NCBI GenBank assembly: GCA_023229505.1
Contig: JALNZD010000030.1
Location: 1 to 52,361 of the forward strand
Length of the DNA: 52,361 bases
Reading direction: 5' to 3'
Source of the DNA: Bacteroidales bacterium
GTDB taxonomy: Bacteria > Bacteroidota > Bacteroidia > Bacteroidales > JAGOPY01
Shown: piece after piece, positions 9,293 through 16,840 of the stretch
Layout of the letters: every line of letters begins with the position of its first letter
Numbering within the stretch: the first letter of the stretch is position 1
The notes under the pieces: model-generated
What the model was told of the DNA's origin: nothing
The model's database searches: none
The model's input: the letters and a program-made list of their open reading frames with translations, nothing else
Translations under genes and position numbers: made by a program

Positions 9293-9712
9293 ATGCAACA
9301 AGAAGACTGGTTAATAAGGCAAATCAACCAACTTGTGCGAGTGCTCGGAAAAATACTTGCAGATTTATTAGGACTTAAAACTCAAGGACGGGTCAGTGAA
9401 GGCATTGAAGCAGCCGAACAAGCATTAGAAAACGAATTAGGTTTGAATATTGACGATCTGACCGCAATTCCAACTGAAAATTTCATTCAAACATTGCAAG
9501 AGAGCAAACAATTCAGCAACGACAATTTTGAAATGCTTGCCGATATATTCCTAATAATTGCGGAAGAACTTGACCAGAGAGGAATGGACGACGGAAAAAA
9601 GAAAAAATTGTATGAGCGGGCATTAACCATTTACGAGCATCTGGACAAAACAGGTTCTACCTACTCATTTGACAGGCATAATAAGATTGAAAAAATAAAA
9701 AACGCTCTATAA
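9293..9712 (+). CDS. DUF6483-like small helical protein
   Basis: 139 residues, cytoplasmic, all-helical. The N-terminus (DWLIRQINQLVRVLGKILADLLGL) and the later pattern of an ELGLN turn followed by a TPR-like pair (NFEMLADIFLIIAEEL, KLYERALTIYEHLDK) match my memory of the DUF6483 family found mainly in Firmicutes. No catalytic motif is seen. It stands alone in an AT-rich accessory stretch between the hydrolase and the recombinase, with long non-coding flanks, which suggests acquisition by transfer. Function unknown. Confidence 0.65.
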   Translation: MQQEDWLIRQINQLVRVLGKILADLLGLKTQGRVSEGIEAAEQALENELGLNIDDLTAIPTENFIQTLQESKQFSNDNFEMLADIFLIIAEELDQRGMDDGKKKKLYERALTIYEHLDKTGSTYSFDRHNKIEKIKNAL

Positions 9713-10176
9713 CAGCAGTTTGGCTGTGTAAGTTAATGATTGTCGGGAAATCCTACGCTTATACACATTAAATTTACATTGTGAAATCAAAGTTTGAATT
9801 TTTACTATTGACTAATTGTGTCAGTTCAGATTAGTGAACATTTGGGAGCGATAATTAAAGAACGTTATTAGTATTTCAATTTGGTATCACAAAGGTAAGC
9901 AATATTTTACAACTGGCCTAATTTTTTGGAACATTAATTCATTGATTTTTAGTTCTTTCCACAGAAAAATACCTGTAATAATATTAGGAAGTTTGTATTT
10001 TTTTTCGTATGTAGAATTAAAGCTGTATTTTGTAATAAAGTTCATCCTTGTGTAATTGGATTGTGTTTAGTAAATGTACGAATACATCTACAAAGAAAAA
10101 AGGAGCTCTTTTAGTGGCTATTCTGTAGCAACGACGATGATTTTGGAGTGACTATTTCCTAAATGTGCTTATTTAA
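9713..10176. other. AT-rich intergenic stretch without recognisable gene
   Basis: About 460 bases with stop codons in all frames and no convincing RNA fold. It may carry remnants of the mobile segment associated with the recombinase, but nothing can be identified. Confidence 0.5.
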
Positions 10177-10221
10177 CAATATAATTTAAAGGCTGGCATC
10201 GTGTCTGGCCTAATTATATTG
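10177..10221. repeat. 45-bp inverted repeat upstream of the recombinase
   Basis: Perfect 10-bp outer arms (CAATATAATT at 10177-10186 and AATTATATTG at 10212-10221) and a further AGGC/GCCT pair (10090+ region: 10190-10193 and 10208-10211), with a 3-base bulge on the left and a 14-base centre. The right arm overlaps the candidate -33 element of the recombinase promoter. It could be a recombinase binding or crossover site, an autoregulatory operator, or a terminator-like hairpin without a T-run. Confidence 0.6.
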
Positions 10222-10245
10222 CTGTTTCCATCATTTTTATCTTTG
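10218..10245 (+). promoter_or_regulatory. Candidate recombinase promoter (ATTG-N16-TATCTTTG)
   Basis: A perfect TAnnTTTG box (10238-10245) lies 48 bases before the recombinase ATG, with a TTG 16 bases upstream at the edge of the inverted repeat. The spacing is slightly short. Confidence 0.5.
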
Positions 10246-10293
10246 AAGTTTGTAGAATATTTCGTAAATTAGCATACCTAAATCATTTATTAG

Positions 10294-10862
10294 ATGCAAA
10301 AAGTCGCTTTATACGTCCGCGTGTCCACACTGACCCAAAATAACGATAATCAGAAAATTCGCTTGGTTGAGTTTGCTGAAAGGAACAATTATTCCTATGA
10401 CCTTTTTGAAGAAACGGAGTCCACCCGCAAAACTAGACCAGTTAAACAGGCTCTTCTGGCAAAACTTCGTGCTGGCGAATATTCCGCCGTTTTGGTTTAC
10501 AAATTGGACAGGTGGGCGCGTAGCAGCATGGAACTCATTCTTGACACAAAGGAGCTAATAGATAAAGGTGTTGGATTTATTTCGATAAGTGATAATTTGG
10601 ACTTTGGCACCGCTTCGGGCAAACTTCATTTCCAAATACTAAGCGCGTTTGCAGAGTTCGAACGAGAGCTTATCCGTGAACGCACCATAGAGGGGCTAAG
10701 GCGTGCTAAGATGCAGGGCAAGCAAGCTGGACGTCCCACAAAGGCTCAAAAGATACTGTGCGGCGCAAAAAGGCTGGTTATATTTTGAGGGAAGCCAAAA
10801 AGCGGCAACATGTGGAATCTGATAGCGGCATACATAAATCGATAGAAGCCTACCTTAATTAA
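10294..10862 (+). pseudogene. Serine recombinase (resolvase/invertase), C-terminus shifted by one base
   Basis: The N-terminal catalytic domain is complete: YVRVST with nucleophile Ser11, VYKLDRWARS, and the long E-helix ending FAEFERELIRERTIEGLRRAKMQGK. The frame opened by the ATG then stops after 164 residues with unrelated sequence (ILCGAKRLVIF). A -1 shift at the A-run near 10748-10751 restores the usual tail: GRPTKAQ then KDTVRRKKAGYILREAKKR, continuing to a TAA at 10860-10862, immediately before a strong terminator. The tail is typical of Bacteroidota resolvase-type proteins with a DNA-binding KKK/GY(I/L)LR segment. Loss of one A is the simplest reading; a programmed -1 shift or sequencing error is possible. 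The shortened product would keep the catalytic domain but lose its DNA-binding end. Confidence 0.85.
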
Positions 10863-10864
10863 AA

Positions 10865-10897
10865 AATCCTCCCCCAAACAATTCTTGGGGGTTTTTT
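10865..10897 (+). terminator. Rho-independent terminator after the recombinase
   Basis: A 7-bp perfect stem CCCCCAA/TTGGGGG (10871-10877 with 10885-10891), a 7-base loop and a T6 run. The A-run on the 5' side can pair with the T-run, so it may also work in the other direction. Confidence 0.85.
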
Positions 10898-10922
10898 ATA
10901 CCCTAAAACCCCGCCATCCTCC

Positions 10923-11039
10923 CCTGTATTTAGCACATCAAATAAACGGACGGTTGTTTGGTAATGGTTACTACAATTCGACAATGGTCTTTCAGGAAAT
11001 ACAGGCACTGTTTATTTAAACCCAATGTATTTAGTGCAT
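10923..11039. repeat. Mosaic of short direct and inverted repeats
   Basis: CCTGTATTT (10923-10931) is inverted as AAATACAGG (10997-11005); AAATAAAC (10940-10947) is inverted as GTTTATTT (11010-11017); and TGTATTTAGCACAT (10925-10938) recurs directly as TGTATTTAGTGCAT (11026-11039). Nested arms of this kind suggest a decayed recombination region or a large imperfect fold. The 5' leader of the following gene begins here. Confidence 0.45.
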
Positions 11040-11051
11040 TTCAATGTGATT

Positions 11052-11074
11052 TTCGTTATATTTACAGGTTATTA
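11052..11074 (+). repeat. Upstream module, copy 1 of 2 (shared with 13330-13352)
   Basis: A 23-base segment containing TTCGTTATATTTACAGG is repeated with one mismatch 2.28 kb downstream, at almost the same distance from the start codon (82 versus 81 bases). TATATTTAC resembles a -7 box, so this is probably a duplicated promoter or leader element for the two T9SS repeat proteins. Confidence 0.65.
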
Positions 11075-11133
11075 GTTTTCATGGCGCTCACATCTGCCAT
11101 CTGGGAATGATTAACACCATAGTACGTGGTATT

Positions 11134-13284
11134 ATGAAAAAAGTGCCTGTTTTAGTTATCATTTCAATGTGCTTATTCACAAACATTTATGCACAAAATC
11201 CACAATGGCTGCAATATACCAACGGGAACATAGTTCTTGCTCTGGCGGAAGAAGATAATTTTATTTGGGCAGGTACAAATGTTGGATTAGTGAAACTCGA
11301 CACCATCACTGCCATTCCAACTTTTTACAATAACTCAAATTCGGGATTGCCATATAACTATGTCCGCTCAATCGCTATTGACGAAAACGGGGCGAAGTGG
11401 ATTGGGACAGATGGTGGTGGATTGGCAAAATTTGACGGGACTGACTGGATAATTTACAATACTTCAAATTCGGGCTTGCCTGATAACAATGTTAATGCAA
11501 TAACCATTGATGAAAGCGGAACTTTCTGGATTGGGACTGATGGTGGTGGACTGGCTAAATTTGACAGTGTAAACTGGACACGATTCAACACATCAAATTC
11601 AGGTGTGCCCAGTAACAGCGTTCGTGTAATATCCATAGACCAAAGTGGTGTGAAATGGGTAGGAACGTCTTTCGGATTGGCTGAATTTAACGATACAAAC
11701 TGGATAGTTTATAAAACCTATAATTCAGGGATTCCGTCAAACGTCATTAATTCATTAGCAATAGATTCTAATGGGATTTTATGGATTGGAACTTACGAAG
11801 GATTAGCAGAATTTGACGGAACAAATTGGACAATATACGATACCTCAAATTCGGGCTTGCCTAATAACGCGGTCATATCAATAGCCATTGACGAAAGCGG
11901 AACAAAGTGGATAGCGACTGATTATGGATTAGCGACATTTGACGGAACAACTTGGATAAACTACTTCGAATCAAATTCGGGATTGCCCCACGACTATGTT
12001 TATTCAATACTAATAAATGAAAGCGGAATAAAGTGGATCGGGACTTGGGGCGGTGGATTAGCAAAATTCGACGGAAATAAATGGACAACTCACAATACCT
12101 CAAATTCTGGATTGCTTGATAACTACATACATTCAATAGTCATAGACGAAAGTGGGACAATGTGGATTGGTACTGCTCTCGGATTGGCGGAATTTGATGG
12201 GATGAACTGGATAACCTATGATACCTCTAATTCGGGATTGTCCTATAATTCTGTAGAATCAATAGCCATAGATGCAAGCGGGGTGAAATGGTTAGGAACA
12301 TATGATTGGTCTACTGATCGTGGTGCACTGACGAAATTTGACGGGACAAACTGGATAAGTTACGATACCGCAAATTCAGGATTGCCTTATAACCACATAC
12401 AATCAATAGCCATAGACGCAAGTGGAGTTAAATGGATTGGAACCTGTAAGTGGGGAACTCAAAAAGGTGGATTAACAAAATTTGACGGGACAAACTGGGT
12501 AACTTACACTACTTCTAATTCAGGATTGCCAAATTATTATGTCCGTCCAATAGTCTTTGATCAAAATGCGAAAATATGGATAGGAACCGAAGGGGGGCTT
12601 ACGGAATTTGACGGTATTAATTGGATAACCTATAACACATCAAATTCTGGATTGCCTGATAACTATGTACATTCAATAGCCATAGACGAAAGTGGGTCTA
12701 AGTGGATAGGGACTTATGAGGGATTAGCACAATTTTACGACACAAATTGGACAATTTATAATATTTCAAATTCAGGATTGCCGAACAATATTGTTCTTAC
12801 AATAGATATAGAAGCAAACGGGACAAAATGGATAGGGACTTGGGGTGGCGGAGTAGCAGAATTTGACACAACAAACTGGACAACTTACGATGCTTTAAAT
12901 TCAGGGTTGCCCTTTGACTGGATTATATCCGCTGCCATCGACGAATATGGTTCAATATGGTTTGGAACATATGGTGGCGGATTGGCAGTTTATAATGAAA
13001 ACGGTGTTCCTGTTTCAATTAAGGAACAATTTACCCTTCACTCTAAGATCACCATATACCCCAATCCCGCTTTCACCGCCATCACCATCGAAACGCCCAC
13101 CACGCCACAAAAGAACACCTTTATGATCATAATAGACATCACTGGTAAGCAACTCATACAACGCCAGATAACTGAAAAACAGACGGTGGTTGATGTGTCT
13201 GGGTTGAGCCAAGGGGTCTATTTTTTGAGGGTGGCTAATGAGAGGACGGTGATGGTGGGAAAGTTTATAAAGAGCGATAAATAA
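11134..13284 (+). CDS. T9SS-exported beta-propeller repeat protein
   Basis: The start is placed at the ATG opening a signal peptide (MKKVPVLVIISMCLFTNIYAQ); an in-frame ATG 27 bases earlier adds only MINTIVRGI. The mature region holds 13 units of about 42 residues built on SNSGLPxNxVxSIAIDxxGxKWIGT..GLAxFDGTNW, a two-component-regulator-propeller (Reg_prop-like) pattern, probably forming two seven-bladed propellers. Two units carry 4-5 extra residues. The last ~75 residues form a type A T9SS sorting domain (YPNPAFTAITIETP, then VVDVSGLSQGVYFLRV). No kinase or other effector domain follows, so it is a secreted or surface-anchored binding protein and not a sensor kinase. Its C-terminal domain and flanks are duplicated in the next gene. 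Ligand unknown. Confidence 0.88.
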   Translation: MKKVPVLVIISMCLFTNIYAQNPQWLQYTNGNIVLALAEEDNFIWAGTNVGLVKLDTITAIPTFYNNSNSGLPYNYVRSIAIDENGAKWIGTDGGGLAKFDGTDWIIYNTSNSGLPDNNVNAITIDESGTFWIGTDGGGLAKFDSVNWTRFNTSNSGVPSNSVRVISIDQSGVKWVGTSFGLAEFNDTNWIVYKTYNSGIPSNVINSLAIDSNGILWIGTYEGLAEFDGTNWTIYDTSNSGLPNNAVISIAIDESGTKWIATDYGLATFDGTTWINYFESNSGLPHDYVYSILINESGIKWIGTWGGGLAKFDGNKWTTHNTSNSGLLDNYIHSIVIDESGTMWIGTALGLAEFDGMNWITYDTSNSGLSYNSVESIAIDASGVKWLGTYDWSTDRGALTKFDGTNWISYDTANSGLPYNHIQSIAIDASGVKWIGTCKWGTQKGGLTKFDGTNWVTYTTSNSGLPNYYVRPIVFDQNAKIWIGTEGGLTEFDGINWITYNTSNSGLPDNYVHSIAIDESGSKWIGTYEGLAQFYDTNWTIYNISNSGLPNNIVLTIDIEANGTKWIGTWGGGVAEFDTTNWTTYDALNSGLPFDWIISAAIDEYGSIWFGTYGGGLAVYNENGVPVSIKEQFTLHSKITIYPNPAFTAITIETPTTPQKNTFMIIIDITGKQLIQRQITEKQTVVDVSGLSQGVYFLRVANERTVMVGKFIKSDK

Positions 13285-13305
13285 CTGCGGCGCATTTCTG
13301 GATCA
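13282..13305 (+). repeat. Downstream module, copy 1 of 2 (shared with 14857-14881)
   Basis: The segment after the first T9SS gene (CTGCGGCGCATTTCTGG plus a few bases on each side) matches the segment after the second gene with a few substitutions and one single-base indel. It marks the 3' limit of the duplicated cassette. Confidence 0.6.
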
Positions 13306-13329
13306 CTAATATTGCCAAACCGTATGTTA

Positions 13330-13352
13330 TTCGTTATATTTACAGGCTATTA
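13330..13352 (+). repeat. Upstream module, copy 2 of 2
   Basis: Matches 11052-11074 at 22 of 23 positions and lies 81 bases before the next start codon. Being in direct orientation, recombination between the copies would delete the first T9SS gene, not invert it. Confidence 0.65.
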
Positions 13353-13410
13353 ATGGTAATGGCATAAGTGAATGTTAAAAAGTGTTTGTGAGTGCATTTA
13401 AAATAAATTA

Positions 13411-14859
13411 ATGAAACCAATTCTACTCCTTACGATCCTTGTTTTATCAATTAATGCTTTTGCTCAAAGCAATCAGCCACCATTGAACCTGCACCGTCCT
13501 ACATCAAGTTCACAGGAAATTGTTCAGGAGATTACGGGAAATACGAGATGGAAAACATTAGGTATTCTACCAGAAGAGTATTTTGGACAAGCCATCAAAC
13601 TTCAAACACCTGAGGAACGCTCATTAATTCAAATCTACGATAGCATCTATACTTGGTATTGGTATGACGATATTATTGGCTGGATGCTTTATTATAAATT
13701 CATTGATATGGTTTATGCTGACAACAATAACCTGACATTCGAATTAGGGAAAATTTGGAACGGTAGTGGGTGGGAGAATTGCAATATATTTACTTTTACT
13801 TATGATGACAACAACAATCAAACAAGTGAGATAGAACAAGAATGGGAAGCCAGCGCTTGGGAGAATATCAGTAAATACACCTTTACCTTCGATGCCAATA
13901 ATAATAAGACAAGCGAATTAGAACAACAATGGAATAATAATGCTTGGGAGAACGTAGACCTACGTACCTATGATTTTGATGCCAACAATAATCAGGTAAG
14001 TGAATTCGTGCAACACTGGTACGACAATGTGTGGTTGAATAATTATCTATACTCATATACTTACGATGACAACAATAATCAGACGAGCAAATTATCCCAA
14101 AACTGGAATGGTGGCGTCTGGGAAAATTATTGGCTATACTCTTATACCTACGATGCCAACAATAATCAGACGAGCAAATTATCCCAAAACTGGAATGGTG
14201 GCGTCTGGGAAGAATACTGGCTATACTCTTATGCCTACGATGCCAACAATAATCAGACAAGTTCTTTAAGCCAAAGATGGAACGATAGCGTTTGGGTGAA
14301 CATCGAACAATACACCTATAATTACGAAGGTAGTAATATGACAGGTGCCTTGCGTCTGACTTGGAGTAATGGCGACTGGAAAAATTATAATCAATACACT
14401 TACTCCTATGACGCTAACAATAATCTGACAAATGAATTTGGAGAAGATTGGAACGCCGACGTTTGGATAAAACGTTATCAATTAACCCACTCCTATGACG
14501 CCAACAATTTCAAGATAAACAAAACATTCAAACAATGGAATAGTGCTGGCTGGGTATCAGGTGGCGATAGTTTATATTATTATTTTCATATGGTTGGTAT
14601 TAATGACTTAGCGGTACCTTTAGAAAGTATATCAGTCTACCCCAACCCCGCTTCCACCACAATCAACATCACAACTCCCACCACGCCACAAAAGAACACA
14701 ACTCTCACTATAATGGACATTACTGGCAAGGAATTTCTGAAATGTGAGTTAACGCAAGAACAGAATGTGGTTGACGTGTCTGGGTTGAGTCAAGGGGTCT
14801 ATTTTGTGAGAGTGAGCAATGAGAGGACGGTGCGGGTGAGCAAATTCATCAAGCAATAA
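13411..14859 (+). CDS. T9SS-exported YD-like repeat protein
   Basis: 482 residues with a signal peptide (MKPILLLTILVLSINAFAQ). After a ~90-residue N-terminal region come nine to ten tandem units of 29 residues with the pattern YTYDxNNNQTSxLxQxWNxxxWENYxxYS, reminiscent of the YD/RHS-like repeats found in Bacteroidota surface proteins. The last ~75 residues are a T9SS type A sorting domain (YPNPASTTINITTP, VVDVSGLSQGVYFVRVSNERTVRV), nearly identical in its core to the preceding gene's. The two proteins therefore share an export cassette but have unrelated repeat arrays. Probably an exported adhesin or polysaccharide-binding surface protein; the specific role is unknown. Confidence 0.85.
   Translation: MKPILLLTILVLSINAFAQSNQPPLNLHRPTSSSQEIVQEITGNTRWKTLGILPEEYFGQAIKLQTPEERSLIQIYDSIYTWYWYDDIIGWMLYYKFIDMVYADNNNLTFELGKIWNGSGWENCNIFTFTYDDNNNQTSEIEQEWEASAWENISKYTFTFDANNNKTSELEQQWNNNAWENVDLRTYDFDANNNQVSEFVQHWYDNVWLNNYLYSYTYDDNNNQTSKLSQNWNGGVWENYWLYSYTYDANNNQTSKLSQNWNGGVWEEYWLYSYAYDANNNQTSSLSQRWNDSVWVNIEQYTYNYEGSNMTGALRLTWSNGDWKNYNQYTYSYDANNNLTNEFGEDWNADVWIKRYQLTHSYDANNFKINKTFKQWNSAGWVSGGDSLYYYFHMVGINDLAVPLESISVYPNPASTTINITTPTTPQKNTTLTIMDITGKEFLKCELTQEQNVVDVSGLSQGVYFVRVSNERTVRVSKFIKQ
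14062..14235 (+). repeat. Near-identical 87-bp tandem duplication inside the YD-like repeat gene
   Basis: Two adjacent 87-base units (starting at 14062 and 14149) share more than 50 consecutive identical bases, while neighbouring units of the same array have diverged widely. This indicates a recent unit duplication or gene conversion. 87 is a multiple of three, so unit number can change without loss of frame. Confidence 0.8.
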
Positions 14860-14881
14860 CCTGCGGCTCATTTCTGGCTCA
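14857..14881 (+). repeat. Downstream module, copy 2 of 2
   Basis: Counterpart of 13282-13305 just after the stop of the second T9SS repeat gene. Confidence 0.6.
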
Positions 14882-15027
14882 GTACATCAATTATCCTGAC
14901 TTGAAGTAAACTTTTAATCATCCGCATCAATAGGAAATCATTGCCCCGTGCGCAAATTCCGCAAGTTTGATCATTAAAAACTAACTATCTTTTACCCTGC
15001 AAAATATATTACAAATTACATTACGTA

Positions 15028-15068
15028 ATGAAAAAGGATTGCAAACACTTGGTTTACAATCCTTTAAT
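15028..15068 (-). terminator. Terminator of the tRNA-Pro gene
   Basis: On the minus strand: a 9-bp stem AAAGGATTG/CAATCCTTT (15033-15041 with 15058-15066), one mismatch, then four more pairs around a 5-base loop, followed by a T5 run. It begins 13 bases after the tRNA 3' end. Confidence 0.8.
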
Positions 15069-15078
15069 TTACTATTCG

Positions 15079-15152
15079 TCGGAGTGGAGAGATTTGAACT
15101 CTCGACCTCTTGACCCCCAGTCAAGCACGCTACCAGGCTGCGCCACACCCCG
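15079..15152 (-). tRNA. tRNA-Pro (anticodon GGG)
   Basis: The minus strand folds into a full cloverleaf: 7-bp acceptor stem CGGGGTG/CACTCCG with one G-U pair, D-arm with CCTGGTAG, anticodon stem CTTGA/TCAAG with loop CTGGGGG (anticodon GGG, decodes CCC/CCU), T-arm GAGAGTTCAAATCTCTC, discriminator A. CCA is not encoded. A TACATTTG -7 box lies upstream (15206-15213). The gene sits at the right border of the AT-rich accessory stretch, with its 3' end facing it. Confidence 0.95.
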
Positions 15153-15205
15153 GAGATGAGTTTGAGTGTGAGTGTGCAAGTGAAGTGTGGGTGTGATTTC
15201 CCAGG

Positions 15206-15213
15206 CAAATGTA
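15206..15213 (-). promoter_or_regulatory. Candidate -7 box for tRNA-Pro (TACATTTG)
   Basis: Perfect TAnnTTTG on the minus strand, 53 bases upstream of the tRNA 5' end; no clear -33 TTG. Confidence 0.45.
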
Positions 15214-15239
15214 TAAATATTTTCGTTTTTTTAGGGTGT

Positions 15240-15274
15240 TTTGTTAAAGTTAACTACCTTTTATTTTAAATTTA
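15240..15274 (+). promoter_or_regulatory. Candidate promoter TTTG-N23-TAAATTTA
   Basis: A TTTG (15240-15243) and a near-consensus -7 box (15267-15274) are separated by 23 bases, at the long end of the usual range, and lie about 83 bases before the following lipoprotein-like gene. Confidence 0.45.
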
Positions 15275-15357
15275 TACCCGTGTAAAATACGATGATTATG
15301 TACATTACACTTCTTTAGATGCCAAACCTTATACATGAACCTTAAATCAATATTTCT

Positions 15358-16743
15358 ATGAAAAAGATTATTTTGCCGTCAATGCTGTTTTTGCTGCTGG
15401 TGTTTTCCTTTTCAACATGCGACCTGATTAATGATCTGTTTAATGATGATAAGGAAAGCATAAACTCCTATGATCTTTACACAAACCCTACTGACCCGAC
15501 CCTTATCAAAGTAACCGAGGGGGACGGAACAGAAGTGACCTATTACGGGACCAAAGATATTGATGGGGTGCCACTGGACCTGAAATTAGTCACTGTACAA
15601 TATCCAGGCGAAACTGAAACCTATAAAGTCAATATTGATGAAAATGGACAGCCGGGAAAGATTTTTACTCCAACAGGTTCGATGTTTGAAATTGACCCGA
15701 TCGACACCAAGGAGTTTTACCTGAGTATCGTTTCAGGAACCGGCGAAATCCGCATCGATACCAAAGTTAACCTCGACTCGCTAGATCAACCCAAATCTTC
15801 AGAAGCCCCAAATCCTGCCGGCATCACCCACTTTTCGACAAGAGAGAGTGTCCAGGACCGATCCATCATGTTCAATCCATTCCCTCATGAGAACATATCT
15901 CCGTCTTTAAAAAATACCGAAGGCAACATTTTAACTTTGAACCTGACACTTTGTGGAGAACAACTTCCAAGTCTACTGCTGTTCCCGGTCCTTTATATGA
16001 AACCTCCCTTGGGCGGGGTTATACCCAATCCTTCATTCGGTTATAACCCGGGCCAATATGGTTTTTACCTTCCGGAGCAATCCCAGCCAAGTGTAAAGAT
16101 TCAGCAAATTTGCACCCAGGTGGGCTCGATCATCGATGATGTATGCCTTGCATATGATTGGACACCCAAGTCGGCTATTTGCCCCCTGATCAGTAAATTA
16201 ATCGATAAAAAATTTCAAAATTCCAATGACAAACAATCTATCCTGAGTGTTTGCGACAAAGCTATTGAAGTGTTACCCAAACTTTGCAAAATAAACAAGG
16301 ACATCGGACTTGAAAATTTCTGTGAACTGGCTGGTGAAGTCTATCTGAATCCCAATCCTGATCAATATACCTATTTGTTGATGGTCCATGCAGAAGGTAA
16401 AATGTATCAAGTTCCATTGACAAACTTCAATCCAAACACCAGCAGCACTATTACCTATGATATTCCAGGCACTTTCGATGTTACTGACCTTTATACTGAA
16501 CCAAAAGATCCCGCTCCGAGTCAAGGCTATACAGCAACAGCACTTATCGATTGCCCCGACCCCGCCGGTGTTGAAGTGACCATCTCGGTTTCAGGCTCTG
16601 ACGGCTATTCTGATTCAGAAACTGTAACCCTTACTACTGGTGGTAGTGTATCATTGTATGTTCCGGGTGGCGCACAAAGTATCGAGGACGTTATAACGGT
16701 TAATGCAAATGGAAAATCATGGAGCACCTATATTGTGTTCTGA
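15358..16743 (+). CDS. Secreted, probably lipid-anchored protein of unknown function
   Basis: 461 residues. The N-terminus MKKIILPSMLFLLLVFSFSTC is a signal peptide with a cysteine at a plausible but imperfect lipobox (FSTC in place of L-x-A/G-C), followed by acidic residues (NDLFNDDKES). The body is beta-rich without a recognised enzyme motif. There is a six-cysteine stretch around residues 245-325 (QICTQVG, VCLAYDW, AICPLIS, SVCDKA, KLCKIN, FCELAG) that could form disulfides in the envelope. The C-terminal ~85 residues look like an Ig-like strand domain (VEVTISVSGSDGYSDSETVTLTTGGSVSLYV). Monocistronic, transcribed away from tRNA-Pro. Function not recognised. Confidence 0.7.
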   Translation: MKKIILPSMLFLLLVFSFSTCDLINDLFNDDKESINSYDLYTNPTDPTLIKVTEGDGTEVTYYGTKDIDGVPLDLKLVTVQYPGETETYKVNIDENGQPGKIFTPTGSMFEIDPIDTKEFYLSIVSGTGEIRIDTKVNLDSLDQPKSSEAPNPAGITHFSTRESVQDRSIMFNPFPHENISPSLKNTEGNILTLNLTLCGEQLPSLLLFPVLYMKPPLGGVIPNPSFGYNPGQYGFYLPEQSQPSVKIQQICTQVGSIIDDVCLAYDWTPKSAICPLISKLIDKKFQNSNDKQSILSVCDKAIEVLPKLCKINKDIGLENFCELAGEVYLNPNPDQYTYLLMVHAEGKMYQVPLTNFNPNTSSTITYDIPGTFDVTDLYTEPKDPAPSQGYTATALIDCPDPAGVEVTISVSGSDGYSDSETVTLTTGGSVSLYVPGGAQSIEDVITVNANGKSWSTYIVF

Positions 16744-16793
16744 TTTTTTACCATTCTGAATTAAATGACAGGCTTTTTCATTTCATAAAATAC

Positions 16794-16801
16794 TAACTTT
16801 G
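16794..16801 (+). promoter_or_regulatory. Candidate -7 box (TAACTTTG)
   Basis: A perfect TAnnTTTG, 40 bases before the ATG of the following barrel protein; -33 element not clear. Confidence 0.5.
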
Positions 16802-16840
16802 GCCGTCTTTAAAGCAGAACATCTTCCTTAAACCTGATCT

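Noticed and set aside
11052..13352. Invertible promoter for phase variation
   Set aside because: The 23-bp modules are in direct orientation and no inverted copy was found; only deletion could result. A partial likeness near 9970 covers about nine bases and is chance level.
13883..14260. Antisense repeat ORF in the YD-like gene
   Set aside because: The repeat period is a multiple of three, so all frames look orderly; no signal or start context supports it.
15079..15152. Attachment-site duplication of the tRNA-Pro 3' end
   Set aside because: No second copy of the 3' segment was found within the accessory stretch or at its left side.
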